Shown here piece by piece: positions 33,481 to 41,926 of a stretch of DNA of 64,000 nucleotides. Both the position numbers and the translations under genes were made by a program. Under the pieces are notes generated by a model. It searched no databases and was not told the DNA's origin. It saw nothing but the letters and a program-made list of their open reading frames with translations. Source of the stretch: JAYOFM01 sp038117225 (lineage in GTDB: Bacteria; Pseudomonadota; Alphaproteobacteria; Rhodospirillales; Casp-alpha2); the NCBI GenBank assembly GCA_038117225.1, contig JAYOFM010000002.1, positions 1 through 64,000 on the forward strand, given 5' to 3'. Positions within the stretch are counted from its first letter, which is position 1; every line of letters begins with the position of its first letter.

Positions 33481-34719
33481 ATGAATGCTCCCGATCCAGG
33501 CACGACCGAACCGCGCGGCAAGAAGGCGGCCGTCGTCGGCGCCGGCGGCGCCGCCCATTTCCTGCATGATGGGTTCAGCGATACGCTCTATATCCTGTTT
33601 CCGTTGTGGGCCGAGGCCTTCGGCCTGACGCTGGCCCAGGTGGGCACCCTGAAGATGGTGTTTTCCGGCGCCCTTGCCGGTTTCCAGATGCCTGCGGGGT
33701 TGCTGGCGGAACGGCTCGGCGAACGGCGCTTGCTGGTCATCGGCACTGTCGTGACCGCCGGAGGCTTCATGCTATTCGGCATGGTCGGCGGCTTCGCCAG
33801 TCTGCTCGTATGTCTCTCCCTGACCGGACTGGGATCGTCGCCGCAGCATCCGCTGGCCTCGTCGATCATTTCCCGCGCCTATCCCGACAAAGGGCGGCGG
33901 GCGGCACTCGGCGCCTATAATTTCCTCGGTGATCTCGGCAAGGTTGCCGTGCCGGCGGCGGTCGCCGGCGGCATCGCCTTCATCGGCTGGCGCGACAGCA
34001 CCCTGGTCGCCGGCGGGGTCGGCATCGGTGCCGCTTTGGTGCTGCACATCCTGCTCAATAATCTGCATCTCGGGGATCGACCGGTGCGAAAGCGTGCCTT
34101 GGATGTAGCGGCGGCAGCACCAGTCACGGGCTGGGGCATCCACGACCGCCGCGGATTTGCGTCGCTTTCGGGCATCGGCTTGATTGACACCGGAGCCCGC
34201 ACCGCGTTCCTGACCTTCGTGCCGTTCCTGCTCATCGACAGGGGGGCGAGCGCCGACACCGTCGGTTTCGCCCTGGTGCTGGTGCTGGCCGGCGGCGCCG
34301 CCGGCAAGCTGGCCTGCGGACTGGTCGCCGAACGGTTCGGCATCATCCGCACCGTGGTGCTGACGGAACTCGCCACCATCGCCGGCATGTTCGCGCTGGT
34401 TTACGTACCTTACTCGACGGCGTTGGTGCTGCTGCCGTTTGTCGGTCTCGCGCTCAACGGCACCTCGTCGGTGCTCTACGGTACCATCGGAGATTTCGTC
34501 CACGCGGAACGCCAGTCACGTGCCTTCGGTCTGTTCTATACCGTCAGCATCGGCGGCGGCGCGGCGGCGCCGATCATCTACGGCGCTATCGGCGACGTCG
34601 CCGGCGTTCCCGCCACCATGATGATCATCGCCGCCATGGTCGGGTTCACGGTGCTGCTTTGCCTGCCGCTGTCGCGTTCCCTCGCCGTCGTCGACGCGGC
34701 CAACGCTCAGGCGGTGTAG
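33481..34719 (+). CDS. MFS transporter
   Basis: A 412-residue inner-membrane protein with 12 predicted helices. AGLLAERLGERRLLVIG near residues 73-89 is MFS motif A and the repeat half has KLACGLVAERFGIIRTVV. An acidic and His-containing first loop (HFLHDGFSD) is shared with fosmidomycin-resistance-like MFS proteins, which are broad small-anion or drug carriers. Being divergent from a LysR gene next to the mutase operon, it is a good candidate for uptake of the operon substrate or export of a product. The substrate is unknown. The ATG lies directly at the AT-rich promoter spacer. Confidence 0.83.
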   Translation: MNAPDPGTTEPRGKKAAVVGAGGAAHFLHDGFSDTLYILFPLWAEAFGLTLAQVGTLKMVFSGALAGFQMPAGLLAERLGERRLLVIGTVVTAGGFMLFGMVGGFASLLVCLSLTGLGSSPQHPLASSIISRAYPDKGRRAALGAYNFLGDLGKVAVPAAVAGGIAFIGWRDSTLVAGGVGIGAALVLHILLNNLHLGDRPVRKRALDVAAAAPVTGWGIHDRRGFASLSGIGLIDTGARTAFLTFVPFLLIDRGASADTVGFALVLVLAGGAAGKLACGLVAERFGIIRTVVLTELATIAGMFALVYVPYSTALVLLPFVGLALNGTSSVLYGTIGDFVHAERQSRAFGLFYTVSIGGGAAAPIIYGAIGDVAGVPATMMIIAAMVGFTVLLCLPLSRSLAVVDAANAQAV

Positions 34720-34731
34720 CGGCGGGGCGGA

Positions 34732-34902
34732 CTATCCCCGCTGTATGGTCACTCTGATGAGGCTCAAGTTATAGCCATTACAGGGATTGTGCATCTGCGG
34801 ACAATTGGAGAGGACGGCGAACACATCCGTTTTGGCGCGCAGCGATACATGACTGTTCGGCTTGAGTTCCGTATTGGCGACGCCGGTGCCGGTTGCCGAT
34901 AC
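34732..34902 (-). pseudogene. Truncated C-terminus of a DUF1989 (urea-carboxylase-associated) gene
   Basis: Directly after the GNAT stop codon and in the same frame, 56 codons run to a stop. The translation contains HVSLRAKTDVFAVLSNC, PQMHNPCNGYN and SLIRVTI, the conserved C-terminal end of DUF1989 proteins (NCPQ-x-NPCNG...PIRV). Full-length members are about 200 residues or more, so only the tail is here, with no start codon or ribosome site of its own. It looks like the remnant left after a deletion that joined the GNAT gene to a DUF1989 gene. Read-through of the TAG would make a fusion, but that is not needed to explain it. Confidence 0.65.
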
Positions 34903-35355
34903 CTAACGCACGTACTTGATAAACGGCGTCTTGGTGGCGATGCGGTCGTATAGTTTGCGCGCCGTGGCGTTGAAATCTTGGGTCAGCCAGTAGACCGTGC
35001 AGTCGCCGTGTTCGTCGGCGGCCTTGTAGACGGCTTCGATCAAGGCACGGCCGGCGCCGGTACCGCGCGCGGCCTCGGTGACGTAGAGGTCTTGCAGGTA
35101 GCAGTAGTCGTCGATCGTCCAGCACGACCGGTGGAATATATAGTGGACGATGCCGATCAGTTGGTCGTCGCCGCCGCCATCACCAGAAACAGCGCAGAAG
35201 CCGCTCGGGTCCTCGCCGGCGGCCATCATGCGTGCCCAGGTCTGGGCGTAGACATCGTCGCCGCGCGTGGTCTCATAGAACTCCAGATACTGACGCCACA
35301 GTTCCCGCCACTGGTCGTGGTCGGCGGGCGCGAGGGGACGGATTGTGGTGGCCAT
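34903..35355 (-). CDS. GNAT-family N-acetyltransferase
   Basis: A 150-residue acetyltransferase. The acetyl-CoA loop is LYVTEAARGTGAGRALIEAV near residues 91-110 (R/Q-x-x-G-x-G/A pattern), preceded by the beta-strand GIVHYIFHRSCW, and the C-terminal half has YWLTQDFNATARKLYDRI. The acceptor is unknown. AGGAG lies seven bases before the ATG giving MATTIRP; the open frame extends upstream without family similarity. It is 10 bases downstream of the CaiB-family gene. Its stop is followed in frame by a DUF1989 remnant, so the C-terminus may have been affected, although the length is normal for the family. Confidence 0.83.
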   Translation of the reverse strand: MATTIRPLAPADHDQWRELWRQYLEFYETTRGDDVYAQTWARMMAAGEDPSGFCAVSGDGGGDDQLIGIVHYIFHRSCWTIDDYCYLQDLYVTEAARGTGAGRALIEAVYKAADEHGDCTVYWLTQDFNATARKLYDRIATKTPFIKYVR

Positions 35356-35365
35356 GGGGCGTCTC

Positions 35366-36508
35366 CTAGGTGATGGCGTTGTCGCGCCGCAGCGTGGCGA
35401 TGGCGTCGTCATCGAGGCCCCAGTCCCTGAGCGCGCGCTCGGTGTCGGCGCCATGTGGGCGCGGTGGCTGGGGCGTATCCGCTGGCGTGGCGGCAAAGCG
35501 CGGCGCCGGCGCCGGCTGGGTGACGCCGGCGATGTCGATCAAGCTGCCGCGAGCCTTGTTGTGCGGATGGTCGGCGGCCTCGTCCATTTCCAGCACCGGG
35601 GCGACGCAGGCGTCGCTGCCGTCGAAGATGGCGCACCAGGCGTCGCGGCTCTTGCTCTTGAAGGCGGCGGCGAGGGTCGCCTTGCAGTTGGGCCAATTGT
35701 CGCGGTTCCACTGGTTGTCGAAGCCGGGCCCGCCGACGCCGGTCTTTTCCAACAGCAACGCATAGAACTGCGGCTCGATGGCGCCGACCGCCATCCAGCC
35801 GCCGTCGGCGCATTCGTAGGTGCCGTAAAAATGGGCGCCGCCGTCGAGCATGTTGGAACCGCGTTCGGCGCTCATGGTACCGCGTGCGCGGTAGCCGTAG
35901 GTCGACGCCATCAGCAGCGCCGCGCCCTCGGTCATGGCAGCATCGACCACCTGGCCACGTCCGGTTTCCCGCGCGCTCAGCAGCGCCGCCGTGATGCCGA
36001 AGGCGAGTAGCATGCCGCCGCCCCCGAAATCACCGACGAGGTTGAGCGGCGGCACCGGACCGCCACCCTTTTCGCCAATGGCGTGCAGCGCGCCGGTGAT
36101 GGCGATGTAATCGATGTCGTGGCCGGCGGTTTCCGCCCACGGACCGGTTTGTCCCCAACCGGTCATGCGGCCGTAGATCAGCTTCGGGTTGCGCGCCAGC
36201 GCCGCTTCGGGACCGAGGCCGAGCCGTTCCATGACGCCGGGGCGAAAGCCCTCGATGATGGCATCGGCGCCGGCGATGAGGTTCAACGCGGCATCCCGCC
36301 CGGCGTCGGCCTTCAGGTCCATGGCGATGGACCAGCGTCGGTTGCGATGCATCACCGCCGTGGCGTCGTTGCCGGCGAGGTTGTTGGTCGCCAGCCGGTC
36401 CAGGCGCAGCACCTCGGCGCCGGCGTCGGCCAGCATCATGGCGCAGAACGGCCCCGGGCCGAGACCCGCAAACTCGATGACGCGAAGACCGGAAAGGGGA
36501 CCCGCCAT
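35366..36508 (-). CDS. CaiB/BaiF family, alpha-methylacyl-CoA racemase-like
   Basis: A 380-residue class III CoA-transferase-fold protein. FAGLGPGPFCAMMLADAGAEV (residues 13-33), IIEGFRPGVMERLGLGP, YGRMTGWGQTGP and AGHDIDYIAITGALHAIG follow the alpha-methylacyl-CoA racemase (Amacr/Mcr) pattern, with Asp in GHDIDY as the catalytic acid and LNLVGDFGGGGMLLAFG behind it. Racemases invert the 2-methyl centre of branched acyl-CoA. The downstream GNAT and upstream SDR genes share the strand. AGGG sits nine bases before the ATG. Confidence 0.84.
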   Translation of the reverse strand: MAGPLSGLRVIEFAGLGPGPFCAMMLADAGAEVLRLDRLATNNLAGNDATAVMHRNRRWSIAMDLKADAGRDAALNLIAGADAIIEGFRPGVMERLGLGPEAALARNPKLIYGRMTGWGQTGPWAETAGHDIDYIAITGALHAIGEKGGGPVPPLNLVGDFGGGGMLLAFGITAALLSARETGRGQVVDAAMTEGAALLMASTYGYRARGTMSAERGSNMLDGGAHFYGTYECADGGWMAVGAIEPQFYALLLEKTGVGGPGFDNQWNRDNWPNCKATLAAAFKSKSRDAWCAIFDGSDACVAPVLEMDEAADHPHNKARGSLIDIAGVTQPAPAPRFAATPADTPQPPRPHGADTERALRDWGLDDDAIATLRRDNAIT

Positions 36509-36520
36509 GGCACGCGGACC

Positions 36521-37447
36521 CTAGACCGGATCCCAGGAGAATACGTCCTGCGAGCGCTCGAGCGGATAGAAGTTGGCCTTCAGGCTGGGAATGGCGTGTT
36601 CGATGACGGTTTCCGGCGTCCAGCCCTCGCTTCGATGGGCTGAGCGCAGCGGGCGGTTCTGCGACATCAGGAAAATCTCATTGTTGCGAACGGCGAAAAT
36701 CTGCCCGGTCACGTCCGTGGCGGCGTCGGAGGCAAGCGCCGTCACCACCGGCGCGATCTTGTTGGGCGTCATCTGCTTCAGCTTCTCGACCCGCGCCGCC
36801 TGCGCTTCATCATTGACCGGGATGGAGCCGATCATGCGGCTCCAGGCGAACGGCGAGATGCAGTTGGAGCGCACGTTGTAGCGCGCCATGTCGAGGGCGA
36901 TGGATTTCGACAGCCCGACGATGCCCATCTTGGCCGCCGAATAGTTGGCCTGGCCAAAATTGCCGACCAGGCCCGAGGTCGAGGTGAAATGGACGAAGCA
37001 GCCGGATTCCTGTTCGCGAAATCGGGTGGCCGCCGCACGCGACGTGGAAAACGCGCCCTTCAGGTGGACGTTGATGACCGCGTCCCACATTTCCTCCGTC
37101 ATCTTGTGGAAAATACCGTCGCGCAGAATTCCAGCGTTGTTGACCACCACGTCGATGCGCCCGAAGGTCTCCACTGCCTGATCGATCATGCCCTGGGCGG
37201 CGGCGAAGTCCGCGACCGAGTCGGTATTGCCCACCGCGTCACCGCCGGCGTTGCGAATTTCCTTCACCACCTCGGCGGCGGGGCCGCTGTCGGCGTCCTC
37301 GCCTTGTGTCGACACACCCAGGTCATTGACCACCACGGCGGCGCCCTGGGCGGCGAACATCAGCGCCATGTCGCGGCCGATGCCACGGCCGGCCCCGGTG
37401 ATCAGCGCGACTTTTCCTTGCAGCAAATTTCCCGAGCCTTCGGCCAT
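36521..37447 (-). CDS. SDR oxidoreductase, peroxisomal MFE-like 3-hydroxyacyl-CoA dehydrogenase
   Basis: A 308-residue SDR. TGAGRGIG (residues 17-24) binds NAD, NNAGILRDG near 103-111 and the S-Y-K set (TSTSGLVGNFGQANYSAAK) are intact. The NDLGVSTQGE insert after the first strand and the NNAGILRD motif are those of the dehydrogenase part of multifunctional enzyme 2 acting on (3R)-hydroxyacyl-CoA. An extended C-terminus of about 40 residues (SEGWTPETVIEHAIP) is also typical of this group. With the racemase next door it suggests branched-chain acyl-CoA oxidation. GGAAGGA precedes the ATG. Confidence 0.84.
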   Translation of the reverse strand: MAEGSGNLLQGKVALITGAGRGIGRDMALMFAAQGAAVVVNDLGVSTQGEDADSGPAAEVVKEIRNAGGDAVGNTDSVADFAAAQGMIDQAVETFGRIDVVVNNAGILRDGIFHKMTEEMWDAVINVHLKGAFSTSRAAATRFREQESGCFVHFTSTSGLVGNFGQANYSAAKMGIVGLSKSIALDMARYNVRSNCISPFAWSRMIGSIPVNDEAQAARVEKLKQMTPNKIAPVVTALASDAATDVTGQIFAVRNNEIFLMSQNRPLRSAHRSEGWTPETVIEHAIPSLKANFYPLERSQDVFSWDPV

Positions 37448-37480
37448 GATCGATCCTTCCCTGTTAATCTTATTTGTTGC

Positions 37481-38251
37481 TCAAAATACCGCGCGACGCA
37501 CCAGGTTCAAGCCGATGATGAACAGCGCCACCAGGACCACCTTGGCGAAGACCTGCTGGTTGATGTGCCGGCGGATGATCTCGCCAGCCAATACACCGGC
37601 CATGCCGGGGATGCAGGCGATCGCGGAAACCGGCGCGGTCGCCGGACCGAGCACGCCGTTCTGCCAATAACCCAGGACCAGCGGCACCGAGCCCAGCGCC
37701 CAGACCAGTCCGACGACGCGCACCCAGATGTCTTTCTCCAGCTTCAACAGCACGAAATACATCATCATCGGTGGTCCCCAGATGGTAATCATGCCACCGA
37801 GGATGCCTCCCAGCGCACCGGCCAGCGGCCCCGCCCAACGCTCCGTCGTCGTCGCCAATGGCCGCGCGCGCGGTTTGAACAGGCTGGAACCCGAGAAGAC
37901 CAGAACGCAAATGCCGAGCACACCGAATAACGTGCGTGTGTCCAATTCCACGACCAAACGCGCCGACGCCAACATGGCCACCAGGAAACAAATGATCATG
38001 GCGCCGAAGCGTCGGAACAGGGACCATTGCATGCCGCTGCGAAACGCCTGCCAGAAATTGGTCACCGTGATCGGCAGCACGACGACGCCGATACTGAAAA
38101 TCGGATCGAAGAAAATCACCAGGATCGACAGCGCCACCAGCGGCAATCCGATGCCGGTGATGCCCTTGACGATACCGCCGAAACCAACGGAGCCGGCAAT
38201 CATCGCCAATTGCCATGGGTCGACACCCAGCTCATATCCGAACAGCGACAT
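37481..38251 (-). CDS. TauE/SafE-family permease
   Basis: A 256-residue membrane protein with about 8 helices and the two-repeat TauE/SafE layout: GFGGIVKGITGIGLPLVAL (near 24-42) and LAGALGGILGGMITIWGPPMM (near 142-162). Members export sulfite or organosulfonates such as sulfoacetate, or carry other anions. It starts in the stop of the enolase-superfamily gene (TGATG), so they are translationally coupled. The substrate is not readable, but co-transcription with an MR/MLE enzyme suggests a small acid. Confidence 0.82.
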   Translation of the reverse strand: MSLFGYELGVDPWQLAMIAGSVGFGGIVKGITGIGLPLVALSILVIFFDPIFSIGVVVLPITVTNFWQAFRSGMQWSLFRRFGAMIICFLVAMLASARLVVELDTRTLFGVLGICVLVFSGSSLFKPRARPLATTTERWAGPLAGALGGILGGMITIWGPPMMMYFVLLKLEKDIWVRVVGLVWALGSVPLVLGYWQNGVLGPATAPVSAIACIPGMAGVLAGEIIRRHINQQVFAKVVLVALFIIGLNLVRRAVF

Positions 38252-39327
38252 CACGTCGCTTGGCCATGATGGGCGGTGTCCGTGGCGTGGGCGGTGATGG
38301 CGTTGTCGTCGAGCGCTGGCGCGGTCGTCGCCAGGATTACCGATCCGCGGTCCAGTCGCATGGGGTGGGCAAGAATTGACGTCACGGGCCGGAGGAACCC
38401 ATTCATTTCCCCCGCGTTGTCGATGCGTCCACGGGCGACACAGGCTTCCATCCAGCAGCCGACATCGGTGGCCACGCCGTTGCCGAGAACCGGCGTCATG
38501 CCGAGATCGTGGATGCGCGCCAATTGATCCGCGAGCCTCGTTAGCCCGCCGGCCTTCATCAGCTTGAGCTTGATGAATTGGGCTGCTTTTAGGTCCGCCG
38601 CGCGTTCGATCTCGGCAAGGCCGTATATGGATTCGTCCAGCATCACCGGCACTGATGCCGTCCGCGCCACGGCGACGGCGGCACCCCAGTCATCCATGTG
38701 GCAAGGTTGTTCCAGCAATTCAATTCCCGCGGGGTCGAGAGACGCGGCAAAGCGCTCGCCGTCTTCCGCCGTATAACCCTGGTTGCCATCGACGCGGATG
38801 GATATGCCCGCCGGCAAATGTTTCTGAATATGGGCGACGCGGGCCAGATCGGCGTCGATATCGAAGCCGGCCTTGACCTTGACGATGGCATACCCGGCAT
38901 CGGCATGGCGTTGCAATTCCGCCGGGATGGCGCTTTCCGTATCGGCGGTAAGGGCGGCCAGCAAGGGCACCGGTGTTTCCGCGTCGACCACCAGCAGCGG
39001 ACTGCCTGCCGCCATTTCTACCGCCGTTACCAGAGCGGTGACGGTGAACGGCATGTCCGCGTGACGATCGAGGGCGATATCCATCGCCGCCTCGGCGTTT
39101 TCGCCGACCATCCGCTTCGCAAGCTGGTTGGTGCCCCGCCAACAGCCGTCGATGGTTTCGTCGGTGTAGCCGGTCAGGATTGTCGCCTCGCCAAAGCCTT
39201 GGTCACCACCGTCTCCGGTGACGCGCACAAGGACCGTATCGAAAGCTGTCACCGGTCCGAAGGCGAGTTTATAGGGTATGCGCAGCGGCAGCCGAAGACG
39301 GTCGAGACGGATGGCGCTGATGATCAT
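38251..39327 (-). CDS. Enolase-superfamily MR/MLE protein (muconate-cycloisomerase subgroup)
   Basis: A 358-residue enzyme with the N-terminal capping domain and a TIM barrel. Catalytic Lys150-x-Lys152 (VKVKAG), metal ligands Asp180 (RVDGN), Glu206 (LEQP) and Asp231 (LDES), and the opposing Lys255 (KLKLMKAGG) are all visible, placing it in the muconate lactonising/dipeptide epimerase/racemase subgroup. It could be a cycloisomerase, an N-acylamino acid racemase or a hydroxyproline-betaine-type epimerase. The start is ATG at 39327, without a strong ribosome site. It is divergent from the DUF3604 gene and coupled to TauE/SafE. Confidence 0.83.
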   Translation of the reverse strand: MIISAIRLDRLRLPLRIPYKLAFGPVTAFDTVLVRVTGDGGDQGFGEATILTGYTDETIDGCWRGTNQLAKRMVGENAEAAMDIALDRHADMPFTVTALVTAVEMAAGSPLLVVDAETPVPLLAALTADTESAIPAELQRHADAGYAIVKVKAGFDIDADLARVAHIQKHLPAGISIRVDGNQGYTAEDGERFAASLDPAGIELLEQPCHMDDWGAAVAVARTASVPVMLDESIYGLAEIERAADLKAAQFIKLKLMKAGGLTRLADQLARIHDLGMTPVLGNGVATDVGCWMEACVARGRIDNAGEMNGFLRPVTSILAHPMRLDRGSVILATTAPALDDNAITAHATDTAHHGQAT

Positions 39328-39394
39328 TAGGGGGGTTTCCAACGTGGGCGACGGTCGTAAACTACACCTTCGCCAGCCATAAGGGGAGACCGCC

Positions 39395-41650
39395 ATGCCG
39401 CATTCGACCTACCTGCCCGAGCGCATGGGCTCGGCCACCGTCTCCCCGCGGGGCCGCTTTGAGGCTGGTTCGGTGCAGGAATTCACGCTGGTGTACACCG
39501 CCGGTTTTTTCGGTATCGATGATTCCGGCTGCATCAAGGTGGTGCATCGGTTCGCATCGGATACGGGCCGTCCGCAGGTCGATAACCCGGCCGGCCCAAA
39601 CTACGTGTCGGCGGAAGCCTCCAACGGCGCCGTGCTGCATCTTTCCTATGACGGCAAGATGAACATCCGCCCCTGGGATAAGACCCTCTATATCAAGGTG
39701 GTGCGCGGTTTCCTGCGCGAAGGAGACACCATCACCATCCGCTTCGGCGACCGCCGGTTCGGCGGGCCCGGTATTCGAATCCAAACCTTCTGCGAGGAAA
39801 CTTTTGAATTTCGCGTCCTGGTGGACGCCATCGCCACCTACAACTTCGTCGAACTGCCGGAGCAGCCGACCATCGCAGTGGTGCCTGGCCCGCCGGTATC
39901 GTGGAAGGCAATTCTGCCGACCCTGCGCCCGGTCGGCCAATCGTTCCGCTTGTGCATGAAGGGCGAGGACAAATGGGGCAACCCGTCCGATCAGGCGCAA
40001 TCCGTGTTCTCTTTGCGCGCCAACATGGCCGTCGACGGCCTGCCCGATGATGTGGAATTCAAGCCCGACGAATTTTCCGTCATCGTCGAGGGACTAACCT
40101 GCGCCGACCCCGGTGATCTGATGATCGAGATGGTAACTGGCAGCGGCAACGTGGTCGCGCGGTCGAACCCGCTGCGCATCGTCGCCGCCGATGATGCCCG
40201 CACGGCGTTGTTGCCCTACTGGGGCGATTTGCACGGCCAGTCAGAAGAAACCATCGGCACCAACTCCGCCCGCGACTTCCACGAATTTGCCCGTGACAAG
40301 GCGTTCCTCGACGCCGTGTCCCACCAGGGCAACGATTTCCAGATCACCAAGGACTTCTGGGCCTGGCTCAATGAACTGACCGCCGAATTCAACGAAGACG
40401 GAAAATTCATCGCCTTCCCGGGCTACGAATGGTCCGGCAACACCGGCCTCGGCGGCGACCGCAATGTCTTGTTCCTGGAAGAAGGCCGCCAGATCCATCG
40501 CTCGTCCCACGCCCTGGTCGATGATCTGTCCGACATCGATACCGATGCCAATTCCGCCGAGCAATTGTTCGAGGCCCTGAAGGACGAGGACTGCGTCGTC
40601 TTCGCGCATATCGGTGGCCGCTACGCCGACATCACCATGGCCCACGACACCCGGCTGGAACGCTCTGTCGAGGTGCATTCCGCCTGGGGCACGTTCGAGT
40701 GGCTGATTCACGATGCCTTCGAACAAGGCTACCGGGTCGGCATCGTCTCCAACTCCGACGGCCACAAGGGCCGCCCCGGCGCCAGCCACCCGGGCGCCAC
40801 CAGCTTCGGTAGCTATGGTGGCCTGACCTGTATGTTGTCGGAAGACTTCACCCGCGGCGGCCTCGCCGAGGCCCTGCGCAAGCGCCACCATTACGGCACC
40901 ACCGGCTGCCGCATGGTGCTGGACACTCGGGCGCGCTTCGACAACGCCGCCGAGCTGTTTTCCGATGATCCCAATCTCGGCTCGGTCGACAGCAGTCAGG
41001 CCAGCGAGGCCATGATGGGGGATATCCTGCGCTCGGCCGACGCCGAGGTCACATTCGCCATCGACGCCCACGGTTCCGCTCCGATCGAGCGCATCGAAAT
41101 TCGCAATGGTCTGGAAACGCTGGAAACCTTCCGTCCCTTTACGGATGCCGATCTCGGCCGCCGCATCCGCGTCATTTGGGAAGGCTCGGAATATCGAGGC
41201 CGCGGCCGCGAAACCCACTGGAACGGCTTTGCGCAGTTGACCGGCAACGGTTTCCAGCGCTTGGCACCGATCAACCGCTACAACGTGGACAAGCGCTTCG
41301 ATCAGGTCGCCGACGACCGGGTCGAATGGCAAGCGTTGACAACCGGCGGCTTCGGCGGTTTCGACGCCTGGCTGACCGATGCCGCCGCCGGCACGCTGAA
41401 GATCGAAACCGAGTTGGTGCAGACGGAAATAAACATCGCCGACATCGGCCTGGAAGATACGGTGTTCGAGGCCGGCGGCATCAAGCGCCAAATCCGCGTC
41501 TTCCGCATGCCCGACGAGAACCCGCACGACGTTGTCAAAATCGAGCGCCGCATCCCCCTGGTCGATGACCGGGACAACGCGCTGTACGTCTGCATCACCC
41601 AGGAAGACGGCTTCTTCATTTGGTCGTCGCCGATCTATATCTTCCGTTGA
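39395..41650 (+). CDS. DUF3604-domain protein (PHP-like metallohydrolase)
   Basis: A 751-residue cytosolic protein. After about 265 residues of beta-rich sequence comes the DUF3604 core with metal-ligand-like motifs: YWGDLHGQSE near 275-284, VSHQGND, FPGYEWSG, FAHIGGR, VEVHSAWG and SNSDGHKGRPG. The spaced His/Asp/Glu pairs resemble PHP phosphoesterases. No function is established for DUF3604. GGGGAG lies nine bases before the ATG. It heads a run of seven co-directional genes including a TauD-like dioxygenase and aconitase X, so it probably acts on a catabolic intermediate. Confidence 0.82.
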   Translation: MPHSTYLPERMGSATVSPRGRFEAGSVQEFTLVYTAGFFGIDDSGCIKVVHRFASDTGRPQVDNPAGPNYVSAEASNGAVLHLSYDGKMNIRPWDKTLYIKVVRGFLREGDTITIRFGDRRFGGPGIRIQTFCEETFEFRVLVDAIATYNFVELPEQPTIAVVPGPPVSWKAILPTLRPVGQSFRLCMKGEDKWGNPSDQAQSVFSLRANMAVDGLPDDVEFKPDEFSVIVEGLTCADPGDLMIEMVTGSGNVVARSNPLRIVAADDARTALLPYWGDLHGQSEETIGTNSARDFHEFARDKAFLDAVSHQGNDFQITKDFWAWLNELTAEFNEDGKFIAFPGYEWSGNTGLGGDRNVLFLEEGRQIHRSSHALVDDLSDIDTDANSAEQLFEALKDEDCVVFAHIGGRYADITMAHDTRLERSVEVHSAWGTFEWLIHDAFEQGYRVGIVSNSDGHKGRPGASHPGATSFGSYGGLTCMLSEDFTRGGLAEALRKRHHYGTTGCRMVLDTRARFDNAAELFSDDPNLGSVDSSQASEAMMGDILRSADAEVTFAIDAHGSAPIERIEIRNGLETLETFRPFTDADLGRRIRVIWEGSEYRGRGRETHWNGFAQLTGNGFQRLAPINRYNVDKRFDQVADDRVEWQALTTGGFGGFDAWLTDAAAGTLKIETELVQTEINIADIGLEDTVFEAGGIKRQIRVFRMPDENPHDVVKIERRIPLVDDRDNALYVCITQEDGFFIWSSPIYIFR

Positions 41651-41691
41651 CGGGACACCGAAACCTTCCGGAAATCGCAGGGAGAACTACG

Positions 41692-41901
41692 ATGGCCAAG
41701 ATCGAGAGTCTGCATGGCACCACGCCGGTGGAGATATTCCAAAGTGGCATCGAGAACCTGGACGACATAGCCGCAGTGGCGGTATCGGTGTTGTGGAAGG
41801 ACGGCGAGGTCACGGCGGGCTGGTCGAACATGAGCGCCAGCGACGTCGCCTTTCTGATCCTTGCCCTCGATGAGCGCCAGCGCCGCGAGAGCTTCTCCTG
41901 A
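41692..41901 (+). CDS. Small conserved-looking protein of unknown function
   Basis: A 69-residue protein I do not recognise. The ribosome site GGGAG seven bases before ATG and codon use like its neighbours support a real gene. It has a predicted strand region (AAVAVSVLWKDGEVTAGWS) followed by a helix (SASDVAFLILALDERQRRES), with no membrane segment or cysteine. It lies 41 bases after the DUF3604 gene and 25 bases before the dioxygenase gene, so it belongs to the operon. A subunit, chaperone or regulator role would be a guess. Confidence 0.6.
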   Translation: MAKIESLHGTTPVEIFQSGIENLDDIAAVAVSVLWKDGEVTAGWSNMSASDVAFLILALDERQRRESFS

Positions 41902-41926
41902 TCCCCCGCCCGGCGAGGAGCAACGG

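Noticed and set aside
38251..39327. Calling the enolase-superfamily enzyme methylaspartate ammonia-lyase to complete a glutamate fermentation route
   Set aside because: It has the K-x-K and opposing Lys of the muconate-cycloisomerase subgroup, is 6 kb from the mutase operon and on the other strand.
40241..41527. 428-codon minus-strand frame opposite DUF3604
   Set aside because: A codon-bias shadow: the plus frame carries clear DUF3604 motifs and this frame has none.
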